From Beverwykella pulmonaria (lineage: Eukaryota; Ascomycota; Dothideomycetes; Pleosporales; Melanommataceae), in assembly GCA_001599595.1 (NCBI GenBank), contig BCHH01000001.1:4493068-4557067 (forward strand): a DNA stretch of 64,000 bases, read 5' to 3'. Position 1 is the first letter of the stretch. Every line of letters starts with the position of its first letter. The notes below the pieces were generated by a model, which worked only from the letters and a program-made list of their open reading frames with translations, was not told the origin of the DNA and did not search any database. The position numbers and the translations under genes are program-made. Shown piece after piece: positions 34,852-47,068 of the stretch.

Positions 34852-37800
34852 ATGGAGTCGTTTCCCAAGCGCGTTCTTTGCTTGCTGTGCCTCTTTCTGT
34901 TTGCTTCTAATCTCGTTGCTGCGCTTGGTCAGAAGCCAATTATCGACTTCACAGCGGGAAATGGAAGCTACCTGCTTGCGACCCGCGATTCGCATGTCAA
35001 CCTGATCCTCGACGCCGCAGATTGGCCTGGTGTGCTCCGCGCCGCCAACGACGTTGCTGTAGATTTTGGGCGCGTTACGGGGCTCAATGGATCAGTGACG
35101 GCCACTGGGAAAGGTACACTGAACGCGGCAAATATCTTTAATGTTACTGGTATCAACAAGGACTGGAGTGTTGGTGTTGCGAAAGGGAATGGGACTTCCA
35201 AGGGCACGATTATTGTGGGGACAATTGGGAACTCGAGTTACATTGATGGGCTGATCAAGAGTGGGAAGATCGATGTCAGTGCTATTGAGGGCAAGTGGGA
35301 GGCTTTTATCAGTGTCGTCGTGAAGAACCCAACGAATGGCACTGCGGAGGCGCTGGTCATTGCTGGTAAGCTCCATAAACCATCCCTCTGGCAAAGACGC
35401 GGCCGAGGTACTGACGGTCTGTAGGTAGCGACCGACGCGGGACAATTTACGGTCTCTACGACGTATCCGAGCAAATTGGCGTCTCGCCATGGTACTGGTT
35501 CGCCGACGTCGCGCCCAAGTCCCACGATTCCATCTACGCCCTGCGAACCGCCAAAGTCCAGAAGTCGCCCACGGTCAAATACCGCGGCTTCTTCATCAAT
35601 GACGAAGCGCCCGCTCTGACAGGATGGATGAACGCCCGCTACCAGAAATCGAAATATGGCTCTGCGTTTGGAGCCGACTTCTATTCGCATGTGTTTGAGC
35701 TGTTGCTCAGACTGAGGGCCAACTATCTCTGGCCTGCGATGTGGAGCAGCATGTTCAACGTTGATGACCCACGCAACCAGCCCCTTGCAGACGAATATGC
35801 GATTGTTATGGGATCCTCGCATACTGAGCCTATGGTGCGCGCCACCAAGGAATGGAAAGTCTTTGGAACGGGTGGCGAGGAGGGTTGGCAGTGGGCTACG
35901 AATAACGCGTCGCTCTATGAATATTTCACTGAAGGTGCGCAACGTGCCAAGCCGTACGAGAATGTCGTTACCATCGGCATGCGCGGATACCACGACACGG
36001 CTATGAGCCCCGATACCCAAACCGATGTCTTGGAAGCTGTCGTTCAAGCCCAGCAGAAGATTCTTACTGAGGTGTATGGCGATGCGAGCAAGGTTCCCCA
36101 GATGTGGTGCTTGTATAAGGAGGTGCAGGATTACTTCGAGGCAGGCATGGCAGTTCCTGACCATGTTATTCTGCTGTGGACGGAGGATAATTGGCAGAAC
36201 ATCAGAAGGTTGCCGGTTGGCGACGAGAAGAAACGATCGGGAGGCGCGGGTGTGTACTACGTGAGTCTCATGGAACAGTTATGATAGATTTTGTACTAAC
36301 CTTTGCCAGCACTTCGACTATGTTGGTGACCCCCAGAACTTCAAATGGATCAACACCATCCAGCTCCAAAAGACTCGCGACCAAATGCGCCTCGCCGTCG
36401 ACCGCGATGCCGACCAACTCTGGATCGTCAACGTTGGTGACATTAAGCCCTATGAGATCCCGCTGAGCCACTGGTTCGACATCGCGTACGACATTGATCT
36501 CTGGGACGAGAAGAGTGTGCCGAAATGGCTCGAGGGCTGGGCTGCTCGCACCTTCGACGCCGAGCACGCTAAAGCTATTGCTGAGGTCATGGATACATAC
36601 AGTTTTCTCGCTAATATGCGCAAGTTTGAGCTCGTGGAGCCGGTCACCTACAGTATTTTGAATTACGAAGAAGCGGACAAACTTCTTGCGCAGTGGGTGG
36701 ATATTGGCAAGAAGGCACAGGCCTTGTATGATGCGCTGCCAGCCTCTCAACAGGCGTCCTTTTTCGAGATGATTCTACATCCTGTCTTGGCTGGAGGAAA
36801 CTTCATTGACATCCAGGTAGCGGGAGCAAGGAACCAGATTTACTCTGGGCAGGCGAGGAATAGCGCGAATGTATGGTTCCAGCGCGTGTTGGATGGAATG
36901 AAGAAGGATGCTGCGTTGACAAAGGAGTATAATTCGCTGCTCAATGGCAGATGGAATCATATGATGGATCAGACGCATCTAGGTTATCAGGGATACTGGT
37001 GAGTCCTTTTTCTTCAATCCTGGAGAAATTGAACTGACTCAAAGATCAAGGCAACAACCTATGCGTCAACGTTCCCCCTTCCTCAGTTGGGTAATGGACA
37101 CGGAGCGATCGCTCGCCGGAGATATGGGCATCGCCGTCGAAGGTTCCAACGCGACCGTGCCCGGTGACGATATCTGGCATAGTAATGGCGGCGGCTCTCT
37201 CGACCTCCCTTCAGCCACTCCTTACACCCCGCCCCGCTGGATAGACATCTTCAGCGTCGGCACACAACCATTTAACTGGAAGATTGCTGCAGAGCCCTTC
37301 GTCAAGCTCTCTAAATCCTCCGGCACCCTCTCGCCGACTGACGAGGATGTCCGCGTCTACATTACCATCGACTGGGCGCAGCTTCCAGCAGGTGCAGGAA
37401 TGAAAACTGTACTCAATATCACATCGTCGACAGACTACGGAACACAGTACAGCATGCCGACCGTCAACTTACAGCTCAACAACACAGCAATCCCGTCAAG
37501 CTTTACAGCCGGCTTCGTCGAGTCCGCGGGCCAGGTTGCCTTCGAAGCAGAACACTATACGCGTCTAACCCCTGCCGGGAACCTAACATATACCGTGCTC
37601 CCGGGCTACGGACGCACAAAATCAGCTGTAAAGCTATCCTCCAACACCGCCGAAGCACTAACCACCTCCACGGCTCCCGGTCTAGAATATGACTTCTACA
37701 CCTTCACGCCGACGACCGCGGCCAAGGCCCTCAACTTGACACTGATCCTGTCGCCTACGCTGAATGTAAATCCGAAACTTCCCCTCGCTTATGTAGCTCA

Positions 37801-38104
37801 AATCGATGATCTGCCTCAGCAGAGGAGGCAGTATGTTATCGATCAGAAGCAACCCCTATTTCCGGTGGGCTGGTTGGAAGCTGTGGCGAAGAGCGCGTGG
37901 ACGAATACGACGAGTTGGGGAATGGTACCAGTGGGAAAACATACTTTAAAGTTGTGGTTGGTTGAGAGTAATGTAGTATTGCAGAAGGTGGTGTTGGATT
38001 TGGGGGGCGTGAAGTATAGCCATAATGGGCCGCCGGAGAGTTATAGAGTGGGCGGAAACTCAACTGTAGCTAGGAGGCACTTTAAAATTGGAGCAGAAAA
38101 ATAG
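34852..38104 (+). CDS. Secreted xylan alpha-1,2-glucuronidase, GH115
   Basis: Four exons, join(34852..35365, 35425..36260, 36310..36998, 37051..38104), give 1,030 residues; introns of 59, 49, 52 and no more nucleotides keep frame (for example GYW^QQPMRQ). A signal peptide is clear (MESFPKRVLCLLCLFLFASN, cleavage near LVAA). GH115 hallmarks follow: GTIYGLYDVSEQIGVSPWYW, GFFINDEAPALTGW (about 227-239), LRANYLWPAMW, MWCLYKEVQDYFEAG, LLWTEDNWQNIRRLP, then the helical domain and a C-terminal beta-rich domain with FEAEHYTR. The family removes (4-O-methyl)glucuronic acid from glucuronoxylan, including internal residues. Length is normal for the family. Many N-glycosylation sites (NGS, NGT, NTT) fit secretion. 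TATATATT at 34769 may serve as its TATA box. Confidence 0.93.
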
Positions 38105-39207
38105 ATGGGTCGCGGCTTAGGGGTCTTGTTTGATGTATATATTCTTATGACAATTAATCAACACTCAATCAGCACATATGCTCGAAGTCATTCACACACT
38201 ACAGATAGACTACTGTTCCTTATTCCTTAATTCCTCGTCTTGGTTTATTCGATCCCTTGTGCTGTCCTACACTCAGCCCAAAAGAAAATCAGGAAATGGC
38301 GGAGTACTACATTCCCTCATAGCGGCCGGTCCCGGCTTTCCATATTAGCACCCATCTATTTGCACGCGTGCACAGTATGCAGCTCGGCTGGTACGCTAAT
38401 TTGCCAGCACTGTCATTCCAGTTACCGTGAGGACGCACTATTACTACTAAGGTATCCATTCGTACACTCAAGTCCCACAAGACTATCCTAGCAGCAACGA
38501 GGATGGCGAAAAGCAATTGGAAGATCTTTATGATGATGGCGGTACCCTGGTTAAGTTGAAGGCCCAGCTAAGTGGTGGGGGTAGGTGGGTGGAAGGGGAA
38601 AGTTGTAGAGAGTAGAAGCTGCGGCAAAGGGGCGAGGTTTTGTTTATAATAAGGAGGGTCTTTCTCGCCTCTCGCTGCAGTGAAAGAGCGAGGTCACAAG
38701 GTGAGGCAGGCACACCTACTTATAGCAGCGCTTACTATAGGGATAAGGTCTCGGTGGTATATCGTCACACCGAGACTGAAAATTGACGGGCGCATGGTGA
38801 TGTGCTGGGGCGACCTTCGCCCTCAAATGTTGAGAACAGCCTTCTGCGTTGGGATGGCGTCCTTCGCAAGTCCTATGGCGCCGCAGTGAAGGCTTGAATT
38901 TGTCATAAATCCTCCAAGACCTGCCGATGAGAGAAGAGACGAGAGAGGAGACGAAAGAAAGAAGCCAGAAAAAAGCAATGGCTTACCTGTATGCGTGGGT
39001 CCGTTGATTGCGCCAAGACAGCTGGTCATCCCCAAACATGAATCCCTGCCAAGCATGTGCACTGCCTCATTCCTTTGCTTCTGATAAGAACATTGGTATT
39101 CGCAAACACGTTGTGCATAGCTCAGAATGTGGCCAAACCAGTGGCCATTTCTTCGCCACCTCCAAGACGGCGACCCTGTTCCTCACACCCATACTCCTCC
39201 ACTAACA
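38105..39207. other. 1.1-kb convergent intergenic stretch
   Basis: It lies between the 3' ends of the GH115 gene and the rhodopsin-domain gene. Only short frames without recognisable domains are present; I see no gene, RNA or repeat. Confidence 0.6.
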
Positions 39208-40664
39208 CTACACTTTCAAGTCCCTGGCCAGATGCCGCGGCTGATCCCCGTCTTTCACAGTCTCTATCTCGAAGGTCGAGTCAACGCTGAATCTCCGTGG
39301 CCCTGTGCTATCCCTCTCGACCCTGATATCAGTCTCACATCTTATCTCGAGAACTCCACTCCTCTCAATAACATATTCCTCGTCCCTCCCGTGGCCCCTA
39401 TCTCTTGAAGGCGAAGGCTCTGCCGGTGAAGAGCCGCCGGTGACCGTAGTGGTTGTCGAGTTGTTACGAAGCCGATATGCACTTTGCCGAGAGTTTGTCT
39501 CATAGCGGTGGCTCATTGTGGTTCGTGGTATGCTCCAGTCCTTGAGACTGAAGACCCGCTGGAGGAAGGGCCGCGTGAGGGGGAGATTGACGCACAGCAT
39601 CGCAGTGAAGGCTTCGCGGAGATACCATATCATCCAACCGGGTGAGAAGGGGTTCTTGAATGACTCGTACTTGTTCTTTGCGGCAGCGAAAATCTGGGAT
39701 ATCGCGTGTTAGTGGTTAGCTTGGCTAGGGACCTAGACTAAGGAAGATGGGAGAAGGTAAGAATAATGCATACAGTGAAGACACCAATGAAAAAAATGCC
39801 AGCAAGAACCATTTTCTTCTCTCGCGGGATCTTGACTTTAAACACCAGAGGCAAGGGGATGAGCATGATCATAACATCCGACGAGATGTTCAGAGTAGCG
39901 TTTGTGATGAGGTGGTTGATCATCGCGGAACATTGAGCTATAGTTGCATTAGAAAAGTTACAATGGGGAGTGGGGAAACTCACTGCTGTTGGTCGGCACG
40001 GCCCAATACTGGGTGAAGGGGCGACACCACGCGGCAAACCACAACGTCTCCATAACGACCTATATTCGGAAACGTATGTTAGTTACCACGCGCAGAGTAT
40101 GATGCACCTGTATGTCAAAAAACTTACATAGCTGATAACGACATAGACCGAGACAACCTTCACAGCGAAGTGTAACGGGAGAAGTTCTCTGCCGTGAGAT
40201 TAGTACTGGAAAGTGGGGATCTGGATATTGAATACTTACGTCATCCGGCCGTACATAATAAGCATGCAAGCCTTGAGAAGCCATATGGTTGATATGTGCA
40301 TTTGCTCGACGACTATGGTAAGTTTTGAGCCATATATACGTTCGCGGATCTCTTCGGCATCGAAATTTGACACGTCCTCGCCGGGGCCAATGAGGTTGCT
40401 GCTTGTATGAAGAATAATGTGGAGTAGAGCCATAAGAATGGTGAGAGTTATCTAAGATGTGTTAGCATGTGTAGCACTTCGTGCGCGAGGACTCAGCTCT
40501 GTAACTAAAGAACTTGCACTTACCATTGCAGGCACGACGAGGTAGTCGTCAACCTGAAGCCCCCTCCATGACCCAAGGCGCATACGCTTTGAAATACAGC
40601 GAACGCAAACAACTACCCAACAGATGGCATACCAAATGCTAGCTTCTGGCTGCAGGATTGACAT
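39208..40664 (-). CDS. Fungal rhodopsin-domain integral membrane protein (PTH11-like superfamily)
   Basis: Six exons, complement(join(39208..39693, 39774..39937, 39984..40059, 40128..40188, 40240..40451, 40524..40664)), give 379 residues; all five introns (46-80 nt) have GT-AG ends and preserve frame. The protein has the fungal rhodopsin-domain pattern (PF20684): TM1 then GLQVDDYLVVPAM, TIWLLKACMLIMYGRM, WCRPFTQYWAVPTNSTQC, HHLITNA-type NHLITNATLNISSDVMIMLIPLP, KKMVLAGIFFIGVFTIFAA and a cytosolic Ser/Arg-rich tail (TTTTVTGGSSPAEPSPSRDRG). No CFEM domain is present, so it is not a classical CFEM-PTH11 receptor. Family members are candidate receptors; ligands are unknown. Start chosen: ATG at 40664, which gives a very short N-terminus before TM1; an upstream exon cannot be excluded. 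Confidence 0.85.
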
Positions 40665-42955
40665 TTTGAAGTACCATAAAACATAACCCGCGGAGAAGTG
40701 AAGACAAACAATGGCATGAGAGTAGAAGTGGAGACTGCCAAGACTCGGAAGAAAAGAGGATAGCCCAAGAGATATAAGGATTGTCCATCGCGATCCCGTT
40801 ATCAGTGGTGCAACAAGGCATGTGAAAAAGGAGTATGCGAATTAGGGACACACCCAAAACTTGTGGCTTCGCTTACTTTCTTCTCGAATGCCTTAGAAGA
40901 AGGCAAATCCCACCTTCGAGGTGCCGCGAATAAAAACCCAGCAGGATATCGAGGCAGATACACTTGCCATAGCCGCATGCGCCTCGTGTACTGGAACCGT
41001 CTGAGACGCGGCCAATGCTCGCATATATGGAGGCGAGAAAGATACCATCGAACCAATGAACAATCTCTTTGTAGTTCGGGGGTGCCCGTTTCAAGGGGAT
41101 ATGCCTTGCAATACTGCGGGAAGTAGGAGCTCCCCCAGACTACTCAACACTGGGCGCGGGATGAAAATTAATGGCTGACAATGACAGCTGCCTAAACGGT
41201 AAGTGTCAGAAATCCTCAAGCATGTCAAGTTTGATGGCGTTCGGCACTTTAAAGCCTCAATCTTCGTATTCATTCCATCTATCCGGGAAGATACAAGTCC
41301 TGCCACCCGGCGATCATTACTATCCAATGGTACCTACCTCGAAAAGTCCCAACGAATGTCTTTTCGCAGGGATGCTGTCGATCAGTCCTACCTACAGACC
41401 GACAAATCAAGCCAGAACCGCGCGACCAGAAATGCGGGAGGAAGGGTTTACCGATTAGGAAGGTCGAGCACGTCGCAAAAGCGTCGCCGACTCACAATGA
41501 TTCGCTTGTTCCTGTGCGCGCAATGCACCAGAGCCTCACAAGACTTTACACCCCTTTAATCGCCGATGCCACATGGAAGGTCGCGTGGAAAAAGCCTCGT
41601 GATAAATGAACTAAGGAACGATGGCGTTGGAGCCTGACTCGCAGCGAGGTGTGTTTGCTTTTTTGCCTGGCCAAAAACAGCACTTCCATGCGAAAGTCGC
41701 ATTCGATGGCGTTCATCCACATTGTCACTCAACCTTGATAAGCAGTCCACCGCGTTCTGGGATTGCGAGAAAGTGAGAAATGTGTGGAGGTCCCGAAATA
41801 GCGAGCAAAATAAATCCGCACAGGAAAAAGAGGTATGTGAGGCTAAATATCTTAAAGATGAATATGTTTCGGACCAAAAAGTTAAGAGAGGTAGCTAGCT
41901 AAATTGGCGGCTTCAATGCTTGTGTAATGGAAGCCGAGGATGCATTCTAAACAGTTGTTGCCTGGGATTCTTGCTCCTAGAAATTATTCAGCTTGCATGG
42001 GTTGTTGAGCCGTCTATTGGACTTTTATCAAGAAGCTGCTGCGCGGCCAGTGACGTTGACTTGCACGTAGGTCTGATGAAAAGACGAGGGGCCGAAGTTG
42101 TGGATGGAATGGTGAGGTCGCAGAACGATGGTTCCCCCAAAGTAGCCAAAGGCTAAGTAGTCAGCAATTACTCAGAAGCCTCGCAATCTCGACACCACGT
42201 CAACCTGTATCTCGCGCCTCTAACATTCACAGCACGAAGAAGTCTGCCTCGGCGACTAGACTTCACCGCTTGAAATATTCCAGCGCCCGGAGATGTCTCT
42301 CGGCTCCATATTCCACCGGTGCAAAACGCGAATTTCGGCCGCCGCAGCACAGCCACAAACCGCGTGCACCAAAACGACACTCACGATGGCCAAGCCTTCA
42401 GCCTTACGCAACATACGCAACCCGCGGATGAGCATAACTCGTACATCGGACCTCCATTTGGCAAATGCATATTGACGTATTGAGCTTGTCGTTGAGCCTC
42501 TCTCGGTTTATTCTACACGGCTAGCCATTGCAGGATCAATTAGATCCGTGAAATGGCTCGCTTACGCTTCAACAAGCACAACATCCATGTTCATACAGAT
42601 GACCAACTTTCAGGGCTAGCATGACTGGACAATGTGAACCACGCGTCAAGGCTGTCCATAGGGTGGCATAGATCCCAAGCTGAGGCTGTAGTCGGAGACA
42701 ACGATGCTGCGGCGGTGGTAGTCTTGCGAGAAAATGATGCATGAGGGGGCTACAGTCCTACGCCCGCCCAGCCAGAAGTGATCGAGTTTGCGAAAGAGTT
42801 CGTATAAAGGGAAAGATACCCAATGCTTTTCTGGATTATTATACGCATACCATCTAGTTTACGTCTTTCTTCATCTCCATCCTTAATATCTATCCCTAGT
42901 TCACTGCAAACACAACCAACTGTTGCGACTCCACATCTATCACCTAACCGAGACG
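40665..42955. other. 2.3-kb intergenic stretch
   Basis: This is upstream of two divergent genes. I found only short overlapping frames with no domain or codon pattern, and a TATAAA at 42803-42808 that belongs to the next gene. Confidence 0.6.
42803..42808 (+). promoter_or_regulatory. TATA box of the small basic protein gene
   Basis: TATAAA lies 148 bp upstream of the ATG at 42956 and is followed by pyrimidine-rich sequence (tttacgtctttcttcatc near 42860) typical of fungal transcription starts. Confidence 0.5.
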
Positions 42956-43774
42956 ATGTCTAGACGATTGTCCCACCAAGCCAACTCCCGTAGCGGGTCC
43001 ACCAAGCAAAGAGGCAACGACCCCGAATCCGATCCTGAGCCGCCGATGGCACCACCGTGAGTTATGCCGCAACACCTGTTGTCGTCGTAACAACCTCTAA
43101 ACTAGCGCAGAGTGATCATTCTTTCCGCGTCCAGAGCTCTTGGCTTTAGCGAAAACCAGGGACCGGAATTTTCCGATCTCAAATTAGCAACTGAGCCACA
43201 GCCACATACGTCACCGCCAGCGTGCGTCGTGCTACCTACAAAAGCTGCATTTCTCCTAAACCGACGACCAGGTCATCGACAACAACATCGAGAACCAGAC
43301 GATACAATCTTCGACGCACGAACTATAGGCAGACTCAGCCTGACCCTGAACCAGAGCCTGAACCAGAGCCTGCTCCCGATTCCGCACCCCCGTAAGTAAA
43401 GCAACTTTAGCCGAAACATCCTTCGACCCTTCAGCCCTATCTCTCCAAACTCGTCTCAGGACTTTGCTAGTCATCTTGGGTTTCAACTAACAATCAAAAG
43501 TATTATAATCCTTCGAAAACGCCCTGCATCATCCTCTCCAGTGCGTTCAACCTCACCACCATCCCTCAACTCTCATACGCGCAAAATGGGCTCCAAATCC
43601 TCGAAACTGTCGCCCTCTTCTCACAGCGGTCATGCCAAACTCCAACCCGCAATCGCAAACTCCGACAAAGAGCAGATGAAGGAGCCACCAAACTACTACT
43701 CGCATCGCAGCAAGTCGATGCGTCGCAAAGCTGGGAGAAATGCTGCTGGCACAAGCCCGGCAACAGCTCCATGA
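42956..43774 (+). CDS. Small basic Ser/Pro-rich protein, possibly with a duplicated exon
   Basis: I do not recognise the product. Exon 1 (42956-43056) encodes MSRRLSHQANSRSGSTKQRG and then a DPESDPEPPMAPP stretch before a GTGAGT donor. Exon 3 (43501-43774) encodes IIILRKRPASSSPVRSTSPP ... ending in a Lys/Arg/Ser-rich tail. These join in phase to give 124 residues. A middle exon (43299-43391), after a CCAG acceptor, would add RYNLRRTNYRQTQPDPEPEP... ending PAPDSAPP before a GTAAGT donor in the same phase, giving 155 residues; its layout copies exon 1. A TATA box and pyrimidine tract support transcription. The basic, low-complexity composition could fit a nuclear protein, but no function can be assigned. 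Confidence 0.5.
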
Positions 43775-45084
43775 AGGGTGTCTCCATTTTGAGTTTTGTT
43801 GATGATAGAGCGATTGTCATTTGTTCATTGGTGGTGAATGGACTATGGTCGGTGAATTGCGGACTGGATCCTGCATATATTTTACTGTTTTCCTATTTAT
43901 TGTACTTCTAGCGTTGCGTGTTTACTTTTTTTCCCTTTTGTCTACACAGTTAACCTGGCTGTTACATATCCAGTATTGGTCTTCACTTTTGTTCCCTTAT
44001 CACATCACAAACCATGCGTGTACATCGAGCCATCATTGGCCACTTAACAACATTGACATTCAAGCTTGGAGGTTTTTCTCGTTATCATATCTGTAGATAT
44101 ACTCTCTTGTGCATGTGTCTTTCTCCAGAATGTTGATGTGTTTTCATAGGCTTCGTACCGCGATTATGAAGGTGCATTTAGCACCAGAATACTACCATTT
44201 ATTAATCAAACCTCAAGTGATAGAACTTTGATTCCGAGCGCGAGTTCTTCCATTCTTCACCATTAATCCCACCGGTTCCAATGGAATCGCGAACGTTGTC
44301 CCTCAACAATCGTCACACGAAACTTCTTAACCCAAGTTCGACTACACAGGGTTCTTATACTTTCCATAACTCGAGATAATAATATTTTTTCTACTGCATG
44401 TTCCAGTCTCCGAGCAGAACATGAGACTCAGTCCGATTCACATAGGTGAAACTCTATTGTATCTGCCAGTAGGAACATTTACGAATTCCTACAGAACCAC
44501 TTCAACAGACCCCACTATCCTACTCAGGGGTACACCATGTAGGATATGCTAACTAGAGCGCAACAAGTTGCTTGCCTTCAGATTGTGGCGCTTCAACTCC
44601 TCCAGGAGCACCATATCCCCAAACAAGAAAGCAAAGCGATACGTATACATACGCTCCTCTCATTCTTTGAACGCGTCCTTGCAGCTCAGGCCGAACGCTA
44701 AGCCTTGCATCCGACGCAGCGTTTGCGCGTCCCAGCGCCATGGGATGACGGCAGTGAATGTGGCGCGGCCTGTGGCTGATATAAGCTCGGCAATCGGCTT
44801 GGCGATCTATACACCAGCGCGATCCAGGAACCATCTGCGTCATAGATCGTGGATCGGACAGGGAATAAGGTGAGCGCGTCTTCTCGCGTTTTGATTTCTC
44901 TACTCTTTCCTCGACACTCTCCTGCTTCGAGGCAGATGCATTGATGCTCCAAAGTCGTATATGCGACACTACAGCTTCTTGAAGTTATCACAGCGCAATC
45001 TAATCGCAACTACACTACGTCACGACAACTCTCAAAATCTTGTATCTCCTCCCTCCGCACTCGCACCACCGCCAAACCTCCACC
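43775..45084. other. 1.3-kb intergenic stretch before the photolyase
   Basis: It contains AT-rich 3' flank (43860-44150) and the photolyase promoter. A 138-codon minus-strand frame at 44553-44969 has no recognisable feature. Nothing else is supported. Confidence 0.6.
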
Positions 45085-47068
45085 ATGCCTCCAAAACGCA
45101 AAACAGCATCTCAAATACCACCCAACGCCGCCTCGGCAGTCGCTTACACGGACCCCTCTGGTAGCGCGCCAAACAAGCGCTCGAGGACCGCTCGTCCAGC
45201 TCCAAAGAAACCTACCAATAGCATACAGTCTACCCTTAAATTTGTGAAGAATGGGAAGAACAAGAAACACGTGGAGGAAGAATCACAGTTGGAGTCAGGC
45301 GCGGAGCCGGAAGTGTCATTCGACCACTCGCGCCCCGAAGAAGTAGCAGGCATCGTAGACCGCCGGTTCTATCCTGCGGAAATGAATAGCGAGCGTTGCG
45401 CTATGTATAATAACAACGAAATTCCGCGGCCGATTGAGGTCATTAACAAAACTCTTGCGGAGACAAAGATGGCAAGAGGGAAGATAAGAACGGGGAAGGA
45501 GAAAGGTGATGCAGTGATGCATTGGTTCAAGCGCGATCTTCGCGTCAAGGATAACACGGGGTTGAGTCAAGCGGCGCAGGTAGCGAAAGAGAAGGGCATA
45601 CCTGTAGTAGGGGTCTGGATCATGAGTCCGCAGGACTGGGAAGCGCATCTCGTCAGTGCGGTGAAGTGCGACTTCGAGCTCCGGAGTGTGGAGGTGCTGA
45701 AGCAGGATTTAGCGGGGTTAGATATCCCGCTACATATCGACGTCGTTGAGAACAGAAAAGATGTCCCACAGAGATTGGTCCAGCTAGCGAAGGAATTAGG
45801 TGTGAAGAACTTGTTTTGCAATTTGGAATATGAGCCCGATGAGCTGCGACGGGAGGAGAAATTGGTCCGGCTGATGTTGGAAGACGGAATCTGTTTTGAG
45901 CCACAGCATGACGATTGCGTCGTTCCGCCGGGCAATCTGGTCACGGGGACTGGGAACCAATATGCGGTATACTCGCCGTGGTTTCGCTCTTGGCTTTCGC
46001 ATCTGCATGCGCATCCTGAGTTGCTCATTGAGCGCCTAGCACCAGAAAAGAATCCAGCGTCTGTACGCGAGAAGTTCGCACATCTATTCGATATGCCCGT
46101 TCCCGATGCTCCAGCTTCCAAAGCTTTGGATGCAGAGACTCGGGAGAGGATGGCGAAACTCTGGCCCGCAGGCGAGAATGCAGCTTCAGAACGCTTGGAG
46201 CGCTATTTGGACGAGAAAGTCGGGGCGTACAAGGCGACGAGGAATTTCCCAGCTCTGAAGGGCACCGCACGTGTGAGCATGCATCATGCGGCAGGAACGC
46301 TTGCAGCTCGAACGAGTGTCAGGGCCGCGAGAGATGTGAATAGCACCAAGAGGCTCGATGGAGGCAATGAGGGCATCAAGGTCTGGATATCAGAGGTTGC
46401 GTGGCGAGACTTTTATAGGCATGTACTGGTTCATTGGCCATACGTGTGGTAAGTCCACAACCTAACGCTCCCCTAACTGATTCAAGGCTTATGGCACTGA
46501 CGTAAGATCCAGCATGAACAAACCTTTCAAACACGAATACACTTCCATCCCCTGGGAAACCTCCCCTACGCATTTCCACGCCTGGACCACCGGACAAACC
46601 GGCTACCCTATCGTGGACGCTGCGATGCGGTGCCTCGTGCACACTGGCTACATGCACAACCGGCTTCGCATGATAACCGCGTCCTTCCTCGCCAAACATC
46701 TGCTCCTCGACTGGCGTCTCGGCGAGCAATTCTTCATGCGCAATCTCATCGACGGAGATTTCGCGTCTAATAATGGCGGGTGGGGTTTTTCGAGTTCTGC
46801 GGGCGTGGATCCGCAGCCGTACTTTCGGATTTTCAATCCGTGGCTACAGAGTGAGAAGTTCGATGCGGAGGGATCGTTCATTAGGGAGTGGGTGGAGGAA
46901 TTGAGGGATGTACAGGGGAAGGGCGTACATAATCCTTATGAGGTAGGTGGGGAGGCGGAGAGGGTTGCGAGACGGAATGGGTACCCGAAGCCGATTGTGG
47001 AGCATAAGTTTGCGAGGGCGAGGTGTTTGGAAAGGTATAAGGAGGGGCTGGGACGGAATACGGCTTGA
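45085..47068 (+). CDS. phr1: Class I CPD DNA photolyase
   Basis: Two exons, join(45085..46448, 46513..47068), give 639 residues; the 64-nt intron has donor GTAAGT, branch CTAAC and acceptor TCCAG, joining HWPYVCMNKPFK. The enzyme uses light and reduced FAD to split cyclobutane pyrimidine dimers in DNA. It has a ~145-residue basic N-terminal extension with likely nuclear signal (NKRSRTARPAPKKP), the antenna domain from MHWFKRDLRVKDN (about 145), and the FAD domain with ISEVAWRDFYRHVL, GQTGYPIVDAAMRCL, HNRLRMITASFL and NNGGWGFSSSAGVDPQPYFR then IFNPWLQSEKFD, which is the class I CPD signature rather than cryptochrome or (6-4). Start chosen at caccATGcc; the in-frame sequence upstream has no ATG. 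Confidence 0.95.

Noticed and set aside
35238..36164. 308-codon minus-strand frame over GH115
   Set aside because: It is a mirror frame of a GC-rich, well-supported GH115 exon; it also crosses the GH115 intron without sign of its own splicing.
42168..42475. Short frames on both strands near 42.2-42.5 kb
   Set aside because: They overlap, have no domains and lie before a separate TATA box; not supported as genes.
44553..44969. 138-codon minus-strand frame upstream of the photolyase
   Set aside because: No domain, irregular composition, and it lies in the photolyase promoter.
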